Notes: generated from the sequence alone by a model not told the origin. A stretch of 64,000 nucleotides of DNA from Ornithodoros turicata (GCF_037126465.1 NW_026999403.1:1302001-1366000), one strand, 5' to 3'. Numbered from the stretch's first letter, positions 43,516-56,042 are shown. Numbers and translations: made by a program.

Positions 43516-44113
43516 GTGTCCCCATCATCTTTCTTCGGCGGATCGCCGTTACCTCGTCCCAAGCCTCACCGGCCCAAGATGCACTCTCAGTGGCAACATG
43601 ACATCACCACCCACTCTCTGCTTTCCTCCGTTGACCCGGCACTGTCCCTTAAGCTCCCCCGCCGAATGCCACGTTCCTTTACAACAGGCTTCCACCGCAT
43701 GAGACTTAATGTGGCTTTTACACCGTGTTTCAAACATCGCCTCGGTGTCGGCGCATCCAGCTTCTGTTCCACGATGTGGTGTGCTCGGTGACTTCCATCG
43801 CACGCTCCTGGTCTGCGGACAGAATACGATCGCGAACGCGCCCTCATGAAAACTGCTCTGCAACGCGTCGATAAACGCCTGTTCGACTTAGCCAAAATTC
43901 TGGGGCTATGGTCGGACCCCTCACATCTGATGCAAAGCCTACGAGTTGTTGCTGAGTTCCTCTCCAGCACTGGACTAATAGACGACCTCTGATAGGACGC
44001 TTTTTCATCATCATCCCTTTCTCATCCCTTCCGCCATAGCAGTGGTGAATTCCCCACCACATCATCATCATTATCATCATCATCATCACAATCATTATCA
44101 TCATCATCATCAG
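43516..44113 (+). pseudogene. LINE-Y 3' end: C-terminal coding region and tail
   Basis: The frame 43516-43791 includes RMRLNVAFTPCFKHRLG and then SSFCST, the start of a zinc knuckle related to the CSTCGVV of 4715-4740 and CSNCGVV of 55028. A frameshift follows. The downstream frame reads ALMKTALQRVDKRLF and closes with FLSSTGLIDDL before TGA at about 43990, equivalent to FLSSTGLLQTL in the 4.7-kb copy. The 3' UTR (gcagtggtgaattccccacc) ends in a long CAT/ATC run (44052-44113). The copy is 5'-truncated, lacks RT, and is broken by at least one frameshift in the knuckle. Confidence 0.65.
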
Positions 44114-44426
44114 TTATGTGTGTCTGTGTGTCTTCCCCTCAATGACTTTGAAGTCTCATCTGCATTCAACCTCCCGCAGATCTTTACATGTGTATATAAC
44201 GCAAGTTTTAATCAGCCGTGCCGTGTGCTGAGAGGTGAGGGCCCCGTTTAGAATCCTTAGTGCCCAGGCCGCCCACTGTGGGGTCACTTAAGATCATACT
44301 TGTCTCGCGACGTGAAGTCACGATATATCAATTATGATTGCCTTATCTGTACCCAGTAATGGCTGTGCACGCCATGTGGAACCCATCCAGCTTTTATAGG
44401 TCACTATGCTGTTGGGTCACGCAAGT

Positions 44427-44676
44427 AATGGCCATAATGGCCATGTCACGTCGAGACTGGGAGGTACCCGGGTTCGAATCCCGGTGCCGGCTGTGCTGTC
44501 TGGGGTTTTTCCTGGGTTTTCCTCAGACGCTTTCAGACATATGTCGGCACACTTCCCTTAGAAGTCGGCCCAGGACGCACATTCCCCCAGGGCATGAGTC
44601 GTGACGTTGGCCACATACGTGAGGCCGACAACGGCAAGCCCTATCACCACCACCACCACCACCAATGGCCATAATG
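44427..44676 (+). mobile_element. tRNA-derived SINE, best copy, with perfect 13-bp TSD
   Basis: Body 44440-44663 (224 bp) lies between aatggccataatg at 44427-44439 and 44664-44676. B box gggttcgaatcccgg, then gtttttcctgggttttcctc, catatgtcggcacacttccc, gaagtcggcccaggacgca, gtgaggccgacaacggcaag and a CAC-repeat tail. The A-box region (gtcacgtcgagactggg) is not canonical. This is the reference copy for the family in this window. Confidence 0.92.
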
Positions 44677-46588
44677 TTTCGAGAAACGTTTGCAGATGTA
44701 ACCTCGGCACAGTTCGCGCTCGTTACCTCACCCTCCTATGCAAAGACACCCCACCAGAATCATTCACGTTATCCATGCCGACCAGGTTAAGCCCTCTCTT
44801 CTCCTGTCACTCGATCGTCACAAATCCCCCTTGTATGAAAAAAAAGAAAGAAAGAGAGAAAAACCCTACCTTCTCTCAATTTTTGTAGCTCTCAATCGAA
44901 AGTACCACATTCCCAGATGACGACCCTCGGTTCTCCCGTGGTTATCGACGGACGCCACCAGGAGAGTCGCTTACAGATTCCTGCCGTTGTTGTTGTTAGG
45001 CCCCTTCCGCTCCAAAACTGACCGTGTCGGGCGCACATGGCTGTTCTTTTTTTCTTTTTTTTTTCCTTTTTTCGCCTCGCCTTCCGCCTTCTTCAAGTCC
45101 AGCGACGACGAACAGCAAAATTTTATCCACCGGCTGCCGTCGGCGATGAGAAAATCAATGGCAATGAGCTGGGAGCGAGTTCTTTCGGGGGCGAATTCGC
45201 CGTTGCTATAGCGATCCTTGACAGCGAAGGCCATGCATAACTGAATTACCCATTGTATTGTAATATAGTTTACTTGTCTTCATCGTTAATTTTCACAGTG
45301 TTTGCTTTTTATTTCATGAGCGTCCCAAGCAACGAAAAGTGCGCACTGCGCGCTAACGGTACCGAACAATTTCTAATCGAGGATCGGACATCATTTTCAG
45401 ACTGAATAATTTCGCTTTGGTGATGCCATAACGTACTCTGTGTACGAAGAAGCGATCAACAAGTCGCTCACGTGGTAGGGTGGACGTAGTCATTTGCTCG
45501 AGCATGAGGAGGTGGTAGGGACTGAGACATAAAACACAACTGGACAGAGCTTAGAGGAGCAGCAGCAGGAATGAAGCAGCCTTCCAGCATTTCATTGTTC
45601 CTTTAGCAGTGTAGTCGATAACGCTCGACCATCTGTAATAACATCCTCTTTGGGCTTTCGAATGCGCAACGATTAGTGAAGGAGAGCTGTTTATTCTGTA
45701 TTTTTTTGCATAATTTTCTGTGTCTCAGCTGCTTGTATATCTGCTTTTGTTTACTTGATAGCTTTTGGGAATAGCAAGCCTACACCGTGGCTAACCTTTC
45801 CCTTCCCTTTTTTTGTTATTTTGCATTAAACATATTCCCCTCCCTCCTCCTCTTTGGACTGGTGGGTGACTTTTAAAGGGTATTTAACCGCTGGCCAGAG
45901 TTTGTCTATACACACAGTGAAAGAAGGGGTACATACAGGGGTACACAAGGGGTACGCACACATCAATCCGAACAATGCTCAAGTGCAATAAAGCGGGCAT
46001 GCAGAGTCAGCAATGAGTAAAGTTTAAAGTGCATGGAGCAACGCATCTCTGAGACAGGCGGCGTCGAGCAAAATATTTCTCGTTTTGCCCCGTGTCTCAC
46101 ATTGCCCCACCTTATCCTATGTAGTAACATCATTGGTGTTTCCTTTCAAGAAATATATACCCCCCCCCCCCCCCCGTCATTGGTGTCGCGAAACGAATGT
46201 GCGTCACTAAGAATATAGACAATACGTTGTGCATCCACTCAGACACAGCAGAGAAAAAGCTCGAACTCTTCGTACGCAAACCACGCACGTTTTGGTAGTA
46301 GAGACTTGCCCACTCATTCTTGACTGCCATCCGTGGGAGCATGTTGGTCGGAACTGTAGATCATGCTGCTGTAGAGCCGACCCCTAAACTGCTTGACTAA
46401 GCTGCCAGAGGGCGACACCGCAGGATCGTGAAGGAGGCCGAAAGCAGCGTCGTCAGTTGAGATGTGGAACGAGGCGTAGGTTTAGAAAACGTGATTTTAA
46501 CTTAGTGCACTTGATAGACGAGGAGTCAGTTTTCTGTGCGACGAATGCCGTGATGTCGTCTACAGTTGTCGCAGGAAGGAGCTTGGTG
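44677..46588. other. Unassigned sequence with one dispersed repeat
   Basis: No gene was recognised. At 45764-45850 gggaatagcaagcc, ggctaacctttccctt and aaacatattccc match the reverse complement of 54040-54125. A C homopolymer run lies at 46160-46174. T-rich runs lie at 45048-45070. Confidence 0.45.
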
Positions 46589-47251
46589 ACGAATAGCAGT
46601 GATGGCCACTAACTACTTCTACAGTAGTTTAACTATAACTACTAACTAATTTGTGATTGAGTAGTTTAACTAGTAGTTCAACTACTTTTCAGGGAAGTAG
46701 TTAAAACTACTTTTTTAACTACTGCAATGTAGTTTAACTACATCTATAACTACTCGTTGTCCACCAACACCAATCCCTTGTAGTGTTCTTGGACAGCTAA
46801 ATATGAATCACGAGCAATAATAAACTTTGGCTCAAGCCATTGCTACGATCGTCAAATACAAAGCTTGCGGCGGGATTCTTTCTGTGCCTACGCGATAAAC
46901 TAAGTTGCAGAATTATTTCGCAGCAAATGAGGCTTCACTAGACAAGCATTAAAAGTGAAGATTTAGTTGACATGCACGACACAATTGCTCTGCACTCTAG
47001 TTCTCATCAAACAAGTAGCTCAAGGTAAAAGTCGGAAGCACAATCGTGCCGTAAAGCTTGCGGCAAAATCGGAAGTAGTTGGCGCCTTCAGTAACCTAAC
47101 TACTGTAGTTAACTACTTAAAATAGTAGTCTAACTAGTAGTTGCCACTACGTTTCTGCAAGTAGTTGATAACTACTTTTCAACTACAATCAGGTAGTTTA
47201 ACTAGTAGTTTAACTACATGTAGTTAACTACTGGCCATCACTGACGAATAG
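46589..47251. mobile_element. 647-bp hAT-like element with perfect 8-bp TSD, copy 2
   Basis: Element 46597-47243 is flanked by acgaatag on both sides. The ends are cagtgatggccactaactac and gtagttaactactggccatc followed by actg. It shares its core with 32176-32735 but has extra sequence around 46800-46980. Non-autonomous. Confidence 0.93.
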
Positions 47252-47324
47252 TGCCTTGTTGGCGAGGCGCGGTTCCACGGCACGGAGGCCTTCCTCCTTT
47301 TTTTTATTATAATAAGGCCTTTTA

Positions 47325-47325
47325 T

Positions 47326-47357
<32 letters not shown>
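47325..47357. repeat. (AAT)n microsatellite
   Basis: Uninterrupted ataataat run. Confidence 0.9.
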
Positions 47358-47360
<3 letters not shown>

Positions 47361-47929
47361 GTAGAATAAGCCAACTGCGACGCCCACGTGATCTTGCTCT
47401 GGCAATGCAAAGGGGCGTAACAAATAACACATCACATACAGACTTTCCAAAAGAATAACGAAAATGCCAAAAACAACATATTTTATCTTTCTTTCCCGTC
47501 TGCACAGAGAAACGACAACTTCGCCATTATCCGTTTCACAAAATGTTCTCTAATGTTCAAAACTTTTCCTGATACACCTGAACTCGTCCTTATAAGAGTA
47601 AAACGGGAGGCACTACCACACGAGGGTTGAAGCGGGATCATAAATTTTATGCGCTCAGCTATTTCTTTCGCTAATAAAGCACAGACGAAACCCTTGCGCG
47701 TGCGTTTCAAAACGCATTCGCTGTCATACCGGAAAAGAGAATGTGTATATCATCTTTGCATGTGAGGGTGCTTCCATCTGCATATTGCTCTGTTGTCCAT
47801 CGCTTTTTATATTTTCCCGTCTCTTGTTGTGTTTTTTTTTTGCTGTTGCGTTTCGTGATTAAAAGCGGTTCCAGAACATGGCGTAGTCTTGCGTATTAAT
47901 GAGATGTTTTCACGAAATCGTTTAGCAAC

Positions 47930-48199
47930 TACACTCTTAAAAAAAGGGTGTACTTTAACTCCTCTTTTTGCCACATATATAACACCCTTTTGGAGAGTAC
48001 AATTACTCTCAAGAGGGAGTAGCATAACACAATTCTCCCTATTGGAGAGTAATATTACTCTCCGGCAGGGGGACGGTGTTACGCTACTCCATTGAGGGAG
48101 TGAGGAGACACCCTTTTGAGAGTAATTGTACTCTCCAAAAGGGTGTTATATATGTGGCAAGGAAAGGAGTTAAAGTACACCCCTTTTTTTAACAGTGTA
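47930..48199. mobile_element. 266-bp foldback MITE, TA-flanked
   Basis: Element 47932-48197 lies between TA dinucleotides. The ends cactcttaaaaaaagggtgt and acacccctttttttaacagtg are inverted, and the arms extend about 85 bp (gtactttaactcc, acatatataacacccttttg, gagagtacaattactctc). The central part is made of short gagagtaat / attactctc repeats. Mariner/Tc1-type by TSD and tip. Confidence 0.93.
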
Positions 48200-48255
48200 C
48201 CCGTAGTAGGCATGTGCGAATAACAACTACTTTAAAACCGAACCGAACGCGAAGC

Positions 48256-50342
48256 TAATATTTATTTATTTTTATTTATTGTTAGTAACCCAAAGGCCAG
48301 AAGGCATTACATGGGTGAAGGGAATACGAAGAAAATTATAACAATCACGATAACAACAGTAACAATAATGAATAAACAATGTGACTGAGAGGCCAAACAG
48401 CCCAGACAAGTGCAAAATTTAAAGTACAAAATAAGATGATTATTTTCGCTGCGTGGAAAGGTGATGCGCTGCTGCAGATTTGAAGGATGAATGATCATGG
48501 ATGATCATGTCATGGATGTCATCATGATCATGGATGATCATTCCCTCGGGCAATGAATTCCAAAGTTTGATGGCGCGCGGGTAGAAGGAGTGAAAGAATG
48601 CGTTTGTGTGACAGAAAAAATGGCTCGCACTTGTAGGAATGGTTGACACGCATGCTCGTGTAATGAGCTTGGCGAATGTAGGAGGTTAGGGGCACAGAAG
48701 AATGGAAAAGGTTATGAAATAAATCTAGAGTTTGAATAGCTCGGCGGTGCTCTAAAGGGTCGAGGTCAAAAGTGCATTTCAGACCGGTGACGCTAGTGGA
48801 AGAGGAGTAGTCATTGGCGATGAATCGAACGGCACGATTTTGGACGGATTCGATGGATCGAGACAGGAAGGATTGGTGAGGATGCCAGATACATGAGGCG
48901 AATTCCCGTTTTGGACGAATGAGCGTTGTATACGCCAAACGCTTCACTTGTGGAGATTGCATCTGAGGTACCCTAGACATCGGTTCGAATCATTGATAAC
49001 ATGGCTAGTGTGAGCATGCCATTGGAGGGTTGACGTAATGTGAAGACCGAGGTACTTATGACATGAACTGTTGGTGATAGGTGTGCCGCTCAGTGTGTAT
49101 GGGGTAGACGTCTTGATGTTTCCCAACGTGAAGGTATGTGCATTTAGACAGATTAAGTGGCATCAGCCATGTGGAGCACCAGGACTCCACAGCTTGAAGA
49201 TAGTTCTGTCGAAGTGTTCGACCAGCTGGATTACTGATGTGTCTGTAAATGACACAGTCGTCGGCAAAAAGGCGAACTATGGAGCTGAGGCTATGTGAAA
49301 TGTCATTAATGTATATGAGAAATAGTAGAGGCCCCAGGACAGAGCCTTGAGGAACTCCTGACTTAACAGGAGATAAAGAGGAAGAATAATTGTTAACATG
49401 TGTATGTTGGGCATCCGTGAGAGGAGATAATTTGACAACCACTGCATTAGATTGTCCGGTAGATTTAGTTGAGATAGTTTAGCAAGCGGTCTGCTGCGAG
49501 GAACTTTATCGAATGCTTTTTTTAAGGTCCAGGAAGATAACGTCACTGTTTATACCCTTATCAAGATGACAATGAAGGTGGTGTATGAACGATGCAAGTT
49601 GAGTGGTACACAAATAGCCGCGACGGAAACCGTGTTGGAAAGGGAAGAAAAAAGAGCGGGATTCTGGGAAATCCGTAAGGTTCGAAAAGATCACGTGTTC
49701 TAATAGTTTGCATGGGGTACTTATGAGTGATATAGGGCGGTAGTTAAGCGGACTAGTTCTAGAACCACCTTTATGGAGAGGAATAACTTTACCAGTCCCT
49801 AGGTACCTCCCCACTTGAGGGAGATTGGTTGAAAATATCTGTAAGGAAGTAACATGATGTGAACTTCGTACTTTTTAGTATTTTTGTGTTCAGACCATCG
49901 AAGCCGGATGATGCTGACATCTTGAGGGAATCAATTAGCTTACAGATGCCGTTGCAAGAAACAGTGAAATCCGGCGGGCGATATAAATAAAGCAGTGGAA
50001 GAGTAGGGACATTAGCAGGTTCGTTATGAAGAAAGACGCCAACAAATGCATCGTTAAAGATATCAGGGCACTGGTGATCGGGAACAGGCGAGCTATCTAC
50101 ATCACAAAGCCTCATGTCGTTGTGTTCCTTAGGTTTTACAAGACGCCAGAATTTACTTGGATTGGATGTAAGAATGGCTTGAAGTTCCTTGGAAAAGAAC
50201 TCGTCTTTACGCAGCGAAAGTGCGCGCCTGTAGTTTACAGCTTGAAGATTGTATCTCACCCAGTCTTCAGCATTGTTCGATGATTTAGCTTTCCTGTATA
50301 GTCGTTTCTTTTTGTAATAGATAGATAACCAAAGCAAGTACT
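48256..50342 (-). pseudogene. CR1/Jockey-group LINE with degraded reverse transcriptase
   Basis: Read on the minus strand, fragments in different frames give the usual order. 50337-49789: linker between endonuclease and RT (SASSGFDGLNTKILK, GEVPRDW). 49814-49506: VIPLHKGG, NYRPISLIS, QHGFRRGY, then motif A FLDLKK. 49546-49277: overlap with LKKAFDKVPRSRPL. 49442-49056: motif B GVPQGSVLGPLLFLIYIND and motif C FADDCVIY with both aspartates. 48980-48528: thumb and C-terminal region (YTTLIRPKREFASCIWHPHQ, RAVRFI). At least four frameshifts split it, near 49800, 49520, 49090 and 48960. The endonuclease is missing, so it is 5'-truncated. The 3' end is an AAATAA-rich tail at 48256-48285 in reverse complement. 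Possible short TSD aagctaat / aagctgat. The motif style fits CR1/L2-like elements; the exact clade is uncertain. Confidence 0.88.
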
Positions 50343-50544
50343 AAGCTGATAGCTATCAAACTCAACCGAATACGAAGAATAAGAAGTAGTTGTATAACCG
50401 GAACGCGTACACATATGCAGCACATTTTCGGAAAAAGCGGGGGGGGGGGGGGGGGCTGACGCGTGGGGATTTACGGATCAGGGCATGAAGAGGCGCTCAC
50501 TCTACTTCACTCTCTTCAACTCACTCCATTTATAACTCATGATA

Positions 50545-50755
50545 CTTTTAACAATTATGTTTGAGCGCATTATAGCCTTCCTCGCTACTGCGCAATAAAA
50601 ATACTAATCATCATCATCATCAATTGTCTTCAACTCTGCCTTATCATTGCATTTTTAACCAGTAACGCTTTTACAATCGTTTTGGCGCATTATAGCCTTC
50701 GTCACTGCTGCGCCATAAAAATACTAATCATCAACATCATCATCATCATCTTCAA
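50545..50755 (+). mobile_element. Two tandem LINE-X 3' ends sharing a target
   Basis: Two successive terminal segments (gagcgcattatagccttcct and ttggcgcattatagccttcg, each with gcgcaataaaa or gcgccataaaa and an ATC tail) are separated and flanked by copies of ttcaactct, which occur near 50514, 50628 and 50750. Either two insertions hit the same site or a unit was duplicated. Confidence 0.65.
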
Positions 50756-51564
50756 CTCTGTTTTGTGTCATCCCTTGAGGCGACCTTACGGGTGCATTTG
50801 CGGAACCATTCCAATATATAACGTTGGCAACATGTTCCTCACCTTGGGGGAAGAACAAAAGACAAAACACCAAAAACTAACAGCACGCTGTCTTTTTTTG
50901 TTGTTTGTTTGTGTGTGTCTGTCTGTCCTGTGTTTTGTCCTTGTGTTTTTGTCCTTCCTCCAAGCTCGGGGACATGTTGCCAACGTCAAGTATACATTTT
51001 GCATTTTAGTTCTATGTTCAACATTCGATTTACTTGGTTTGGAAGAAACAATAATTTGATTCAAAATTCGAAAAAAAAAAAATTCTGTATTCCATTTAAT
51101 CTATTCGGAAATCGAATTCGATACAGAATTATTCGATTCGAATATTCGCGCAAATTCGAATATTCGCCCATGCCTAAAGAGTAGCAACTTCTAGAAGTGT
51201 AATGCCGAATTAATGTATGTTAATGCTTGGTGAACTGTCTTTGATGAGTTTGTTAACCACTATGGAGAACCCTTTAGCAGGGATTTTGTTTCCCACTGGG
51301 TTACCCACCTGTATGTAAATATGTATGTATTTTCTAATAGAGTTGACTAATAAATATATTGAAATATTGAAACTAAGAGGCAACGCCATTTTTATTTTTA
51401 TTTTCAGTAAATTTGTTTCTAAACGTGTGTAGTTTCGCACGTCTCCCCACATCGATAACTTCGCGTATCTTCTGTGCATTTCGCTATCGTTTGCCTGTTG
51501 ACTCGTAGTGTCTAACTTGTAAATTTCCAGCACTTTACCGGTTGACATTATTTTATCTGTCCTA
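50756..51564. other. Unassigned sequence
   Basis: No gene was recognised. At 51060-51175 repeated attcgaatattcg motifs form an AT-rich simple repeat. At 50840-50990 open frames on both strands are low complexity. Confidence 0.35.
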
Positions 51565-52336
51565 TACAGTCAATCCTCGATTTATGAACCTTCGATTTAT
51601 GAATTCCCTCGTTTTATGAAAACGAGCACGGGGAACCAAACTTTTTCCATTCATTTTTCCCTCGTTTTATGAACCTCGATATTCGAATAATGAACGGAAT
51701 TTCTGGGAACCAACTATGAGTTGCCCAGCGTTTTTGCCCTCAATTTATGAACTGATCGTTCCGAGGTCAACAGAAACCTTCAAAGGGATAATTCCGTGGT
51801 CTTATGAATGACGCATGAACGGACAAAACGTTTTCCAGGTATTGCACCCTCGGTTCTTAACCCCTCGAAATCCGAACAACAAACGGGTTTTCGGGTGTCG
51901 CACAAGGTGCGACCAAGTGTTCCTGACCTCAGTTGATGAATAAGGTGGCCGCTGTCACCCGGAGATTAATAAACGGAGGTTAAAAATCCCGGATGAAATC
52001 CGAGACCCGTCCAGTGCGAATGTGGTGACATCTCTTATTTCCAAGATTGACACAGCGGAAGGCATGGTCCAAAGCAAAATTAAACAATTTAGTATTGCAT
52101 AATAAACAGAGTGTGAATGCGCTAACGTCTGTTCTTTGTGAGACTGATACAGCAGAAGGCATGGTCAAAAGTAAAATTACACAATATATGGCATTATAAA
52201 CACAATCCCAACTCGGAAATACTGTTGCATTTGCTCGATAGTACTCAGTTAACTGAATTTTCGATTTATGAATCCCTCGATTTATGAACGATTTTTCGGG
52301 GAAATGAGGGTGTTCATAAATCGAGGGTTGACTGTA
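51565..52336. mobile_element. 768-bp Tigger/pogo-like non-autonomous element
   Basis: Element 51567-52334 lies between TA dinucleotides. The ends cagtcaatcctcgatttatg and cataaatcgagggttgactg are inverted, a tip style usual for Tigger/pogo. Subterminal sequences repeat cgatttatgaa and cgttttatgaa many times. An internal ~40-bp segment (gcggaaggcatggtccaaag / gcagaaggcatggtcaaaag) is directly repeated at about 52048 and 52150. The open frame on the minus strand that extends past the right end shows no transposase motif. Confidence 0.88.
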
Positions 52337-53207
52337 TACTGTCTTCTTCACACACTGTTTATGTGTGGCACACGGTATACCGAAACGACATACTTCTCCA
52401 AATACCACGGCGCGGTGACAGTAATCTCTATGCTCCCTTAGTTATCTCTTGCGTGATCGTAATGTTTTCATTCCTGAAGTATGTTAGGATTTCCGGGAAC
52501 ATCGCAGAACAAAACGAATCCGTAAAACGCGCGCCCCAGCTGGGATTATCCCAGCTGTCATAATATTGAAACGCAGCATTGAGCGAGCGCCTGTCGGGCA
52601 TTACCAATTTTCTCCGCGGCTTAGAACTACCTAATGAATTCGTAATCTCCAACACGCAAACCCCTGTTCTACAACTCGTGCTGCCAGAAATAGTTTAATT
52701 AAAGGGTGCTTTCGGTGTATCCGTAGCGCTATGTTCCGTCAATTTGAACAGCGCGGCTGCTACAAAAATATTACGTCATCCGCTATTGATTACATGGTGC
52801 AAAGCGGTTGTACAACATGCGAAATCTCGCATTAGCCGAGCTAATATATAACCGCACGGAGCCTACCCTTTACTGACAATGTGTTGTAAAATTCACGTCC
52901 TAATGAGAATGAAAACTATAATCCGTGCTTTTACGTCGCGAGACATTTATGATGATGAGAGATTCCACGGCGGTATGCACGCGCGGCTTAATTTTGCCCA
53001 CCTGAAGATTCTTTAACCTGCTTCGAAATCTCATTCCGGGGCATGCCGTATTTTAACGTCCCTCGTGGGAAACTGTGTGTCACAGGAACTTGTACGCTGT
53101 CACCGAATTCCTGCAGGACGTTTTCGAGCGGGAACGAGTCCGCAAGGTTGGGATTATATGGGATTATTGGGTTTCGGATGATAGGCGAACACGCTACCAA
53201 CTGATGC

Positions 53208-53249
53208 ACTGACTGGTAAACATTGTATACAGTGTTTACCAGTCAGTGT
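53208..53249. repeat. 42-bp near-perfect palindrome
   Basis: cactgactggtaaaca / tgtttaccagtcagtg around gtatac, with one mismatch. Confidence 0.85.
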
Positions 53250-53299
53250 TAAAGAATAGTGTAGAGTGTGCATAGTGTTGAAGTATGGAGGTATAGAGG

Positions 53300-53906
53300 T
53301 ACGGGGTGTTACCCTATAAAAGCTTACCCGCGCCGGCATGCCATGCTCGCCACTTACTCAATGCAGGCGGTACTATGTGTTCCCTACGTATAAAACTCAT
53401 AAGGGCATTCCACCATGGTAAATATCGAAGTGATTGAGCACCGTAACGCAAAGTTATAGCGCAAAACGTGAGGTTCCCTCAATCAAAACAGCCAAGATGG
53501 CGCCTGTCAGTAAGCAGACGACATCCCTTTTCGGTGTCGTCTGCTGAGTACGTTGGCATTTTTCGTTCCTCACGTTGCTTTACTTCTGAGCAAAATACGA
53601 CAGTTACACGAAAGCGAAATGAAAACTCCAGTTCCATCCGGCTGGCAGGATGTGCGACATGTCGTCGTCTGGGGAGCAGCATGTCAAGTGCCCTTCTCAA
53701 CGCCGCCATCTTGATTGTTTTGACTACGGGAATTGCACGTTTAGAGTTATAACTTCGTGCTGCGGCGCTCAATCACTTCGAAATTTAACAAGATTAAATG
53801 TCCTTATGAGCTTTATATGAAGACCGCACAATGTGCCACCTGCATTGTGTAATTCGCGAGTACGGCACGGTGGCACGGGTAGACTTTTATAGGGTAACAC
53901 CCTGTA
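53300..53906. mobile_element. 603-bp foldback MITE, TA-flanked
   Basis: Element 53302-53904 lies between TA dinucleotides. The left tip cggggtgttaccctataaaa is inverted at the right as cttttatagggtaacaccctg in part. Inner complementary pairs continue nearly to the centre (actcataaggg / ccttatgag, atcaaaacagccaagatggc / gccatcttgattgttttgac). A small hairpin (agcagacgacatccc / ggtgtcgtctgct) lies at the centre. The opposite open frames at 53468-53772 reflect the inverted arms, not a gene. Confidence 0.88.
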
Positions 53907-54039
53907 TATAAGTTGATGCATAGTGTTGAAGTATAGTGTTAAAGAAATAGTGGCAAAGTTCTAAAAAGCGGGTGGTACAATGAATAAATCGCCAAACACA
54001 TTGCGAAATCATGCGAATTTAGAGACAATCTAAGGGGGG

Positions 54040-54125
54040 GGGTGGAATATATTTATTACGAAAAAAAAAAGAAAGGAAAGGTTAGCGAGGCAGAGAGCCG
54101 GCTTGCTATTCCGAAAAAATGAAAA
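54040..54125 (-). repeat. Purine-rich dispersed repeat, partner of 45764-45850
   Basis: gaatatatttatta, gaaaggaaaggttagcgagg and ggcttgctattcc are, in reverse complement, the sequence at 45764-45850. A further A/G-rich low-complexity stretch follows to 54240. Confidence 0.6.
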
Positions 54126-54973
54126 AGGGGAGTGGGGAAGGGGGAAAACGAAAAAGAAAAGGAAGGAGAAAGAAAAAAACAAAAAGGGGAATCAAAAAAG
54201 AAAAGGAAGGAAAAATAAAAAGGGGGAATCAAAAAGGACAATCTAAGTATTTTTCTTAATAAAGGGGTTGCGACAGGCCATCCCAGTCTATACAAGAAAC
54301 ACATGAAAAAAAAAAAAGAAAGAAAACGTTGCTTTACACCGATGTGGACCTGCATTGAAAGTTTCACAGCGAAGACGAACGGCCACCGCAGACAGCGAAA
54401 CTCACGCGGCTCTGACATCACAGACCTCACTGTCGCCAGTTACAGTCACTGTAGTGACTCTATGGCCAGTGAGGCAGCGCGCGAGAAGTCACGTGCTTAA
54501 TGCTCCCAATAGGAACGAACACAACTCGGAGGTTTGTGACGTCTCTGCGGCTTTGCCCGCGGGACTGCGTTTGAGGGCTTGTATCTCGTTAAGTAAGACA
54601 GATAAAAGAATAATTCTTTTTTCCTGTGTATTCTGGCGTGCAATACAATGCATCTATGATGTAATGAACCGCATCTGCGAATGTGTATCAACCCCTTTAA
54701 AGGAAAGACAAAAATTTTTGTACATAATTTTGCGTGAACAATATTAAGCGCAACTTAAACACTTAAATTCAGCTCAAAGATCCGCTGGCCTTGAGGGGTC
54801 TTCATAATTGATTTGAAAAAGAAATTCCAAGTCGTACAAATTCCTTTAAACACTCATTTCTGTAAAGAACAACTGAAGAATGACGCCGTCGCACTTAGTA
54901 GATCCAACTTTGTCGTTCCCAAGCCGTTTGCCCCGCTCTTTCTTCTCACTTCTGCATCGACTTCGCCTCAAAT

Positions 54974-55560
54974 GTGGCTTTCACCTCGCAGTTCAGACGC
55001 AGGCTAAGGTATGCTTCAACCAGCTCGTGTTCTAACTGCGGCGTGGTGGCAAGCATTCAACACGGCCTCATCGACTGCCCTCTCTACAGTTCGGAGAGCG
55101 CAATGCTCCAGTCCCAACTGACCCGTACAAACAACAAGCCGCTCAGCCTTGCCGCAATCTGGGGTCCTTGTTCTAACCCTGTGCAGCGGCGTCAATGCCT
55201 GCACTCATTCTATCCGTTCTTGACGTCTACACTTGCCCGCTTGAACTCCTCTGACCTCAGAGCTTTTGCCATGAATGCGGATATGTGATCTTCACAGCAC
55301 TACATCTCCGGTAGTCGACCGGATGAACTACTGTCCTCATCAGTTACGACGCACCTGCGTGTGTGACTGATATCTCATTTGCGTGTGTCATGTGTGTGTG
55401 CGAGTGCGTATGCCTCATCTTTTTCATCGTCATCCCACTTATATACGAGTAGTAACCCACATGCACTGAGGTATGGTACCGCAATTGTTGCGGTGAATCA
55501 CCTCATCCCATCGTCATTTAGGTAGTTGTTGTTGTTCTTGTTGTTGAAATAACCTACACT
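54974..55560 (+). pseudogene. LINE-Y 3' end: zinc knuckle and 3' UTR
   Basis: A 104-residue frame (54974-55288) has CSNCGVVASIQHGLIDC at residues 19-35, a CxxC-x7-H-x4-C knuckle like that at 4715, followed by ~65 residues to the stop. Upstream RT is absent, so the copy is 5'-truncated. The 3' UTR contains ggtatggtaccgcaattg, gcggtgaatcacctcatccc and a TTG-repeat end (about 55520-55545), colinear with 4990-5070. It is not functional. It may extend left of 54974, since the Met is internal. Confidence 0.7.
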
Positions 55561-55671
55561 ATGAAATCTGTAGCTCCCAGTAATATTTTGAGACCTCACG
55601 AACTAGATTTCTTTTCCTTCTTAAGTTGAACACGACTATAGTTCGCCTGCCTTCATATTTCGCCGCGCAAC

Positions 55672-55945
55672 TTCGAGAGAAAGGCCAACAGAGGGCGCAG
55701 ATCACCTCACAGGCGCGGAACTTGGACGTTACAACAGTTAACAAACTTCTCAAGAATAGATGTAGTTCTTCAAACAAAGTCTAATGTAATTAGTAACCTG
55801 TCTTCAAATGCGTTACGTTGTACTTCAGTATCACGTGATGTCTGTCCGCCAATCCGGGGCCGACTCCAACTTCGTCCTTTGCGAACGTTGAGGGTTCCCA
55901 TCTTTTAGTTTCTAAAGGTGTTCAAAATTAATTAGCGCAATAAGT
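55672..55945 (+). repeat. Dispersed repeat shared with 6040-6345
   Basis: Second copy of the repeat described at 6040-6345, with the same order of agaaaggccaacaga, gcgcagatcacctc, gtctgtccgccaatccgggg and gtgttcaaaatta. It lacks the poly-A-rich insert seen in the other copy. Confidence 0.65.
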
Positions 55946-55999
55946 ACGAAGATAAGTTATATGGCATATCGAATGTTCTATGAATATTAAAGGAAAACC

Positions 56000-56042
56000 G
56001 ATCCTGTCACTCTGTTATATTATATAACAGAGTGACAGGATC
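56000..56042. repeat. 43-bp perfect palindrome with 1-base spacer
   Basis: Arms of 21 bp (gatcctgtcactctgttata plus t) at 56000-56020 and 56022-56042 match without error. No surrounding element was recognised. Confidence 0.9.

Noticed and set aside
44042..44115. His-rich peptide from CAT repeats
   Set aside because: It is the simple-sequence tail of LINE-Y, not a coding histidine-rich protein.
53468..53772. Opposed frames of 94 and 97 codons
   Set aside because: They mirror each other because they lie in the two arms of a foldback element.
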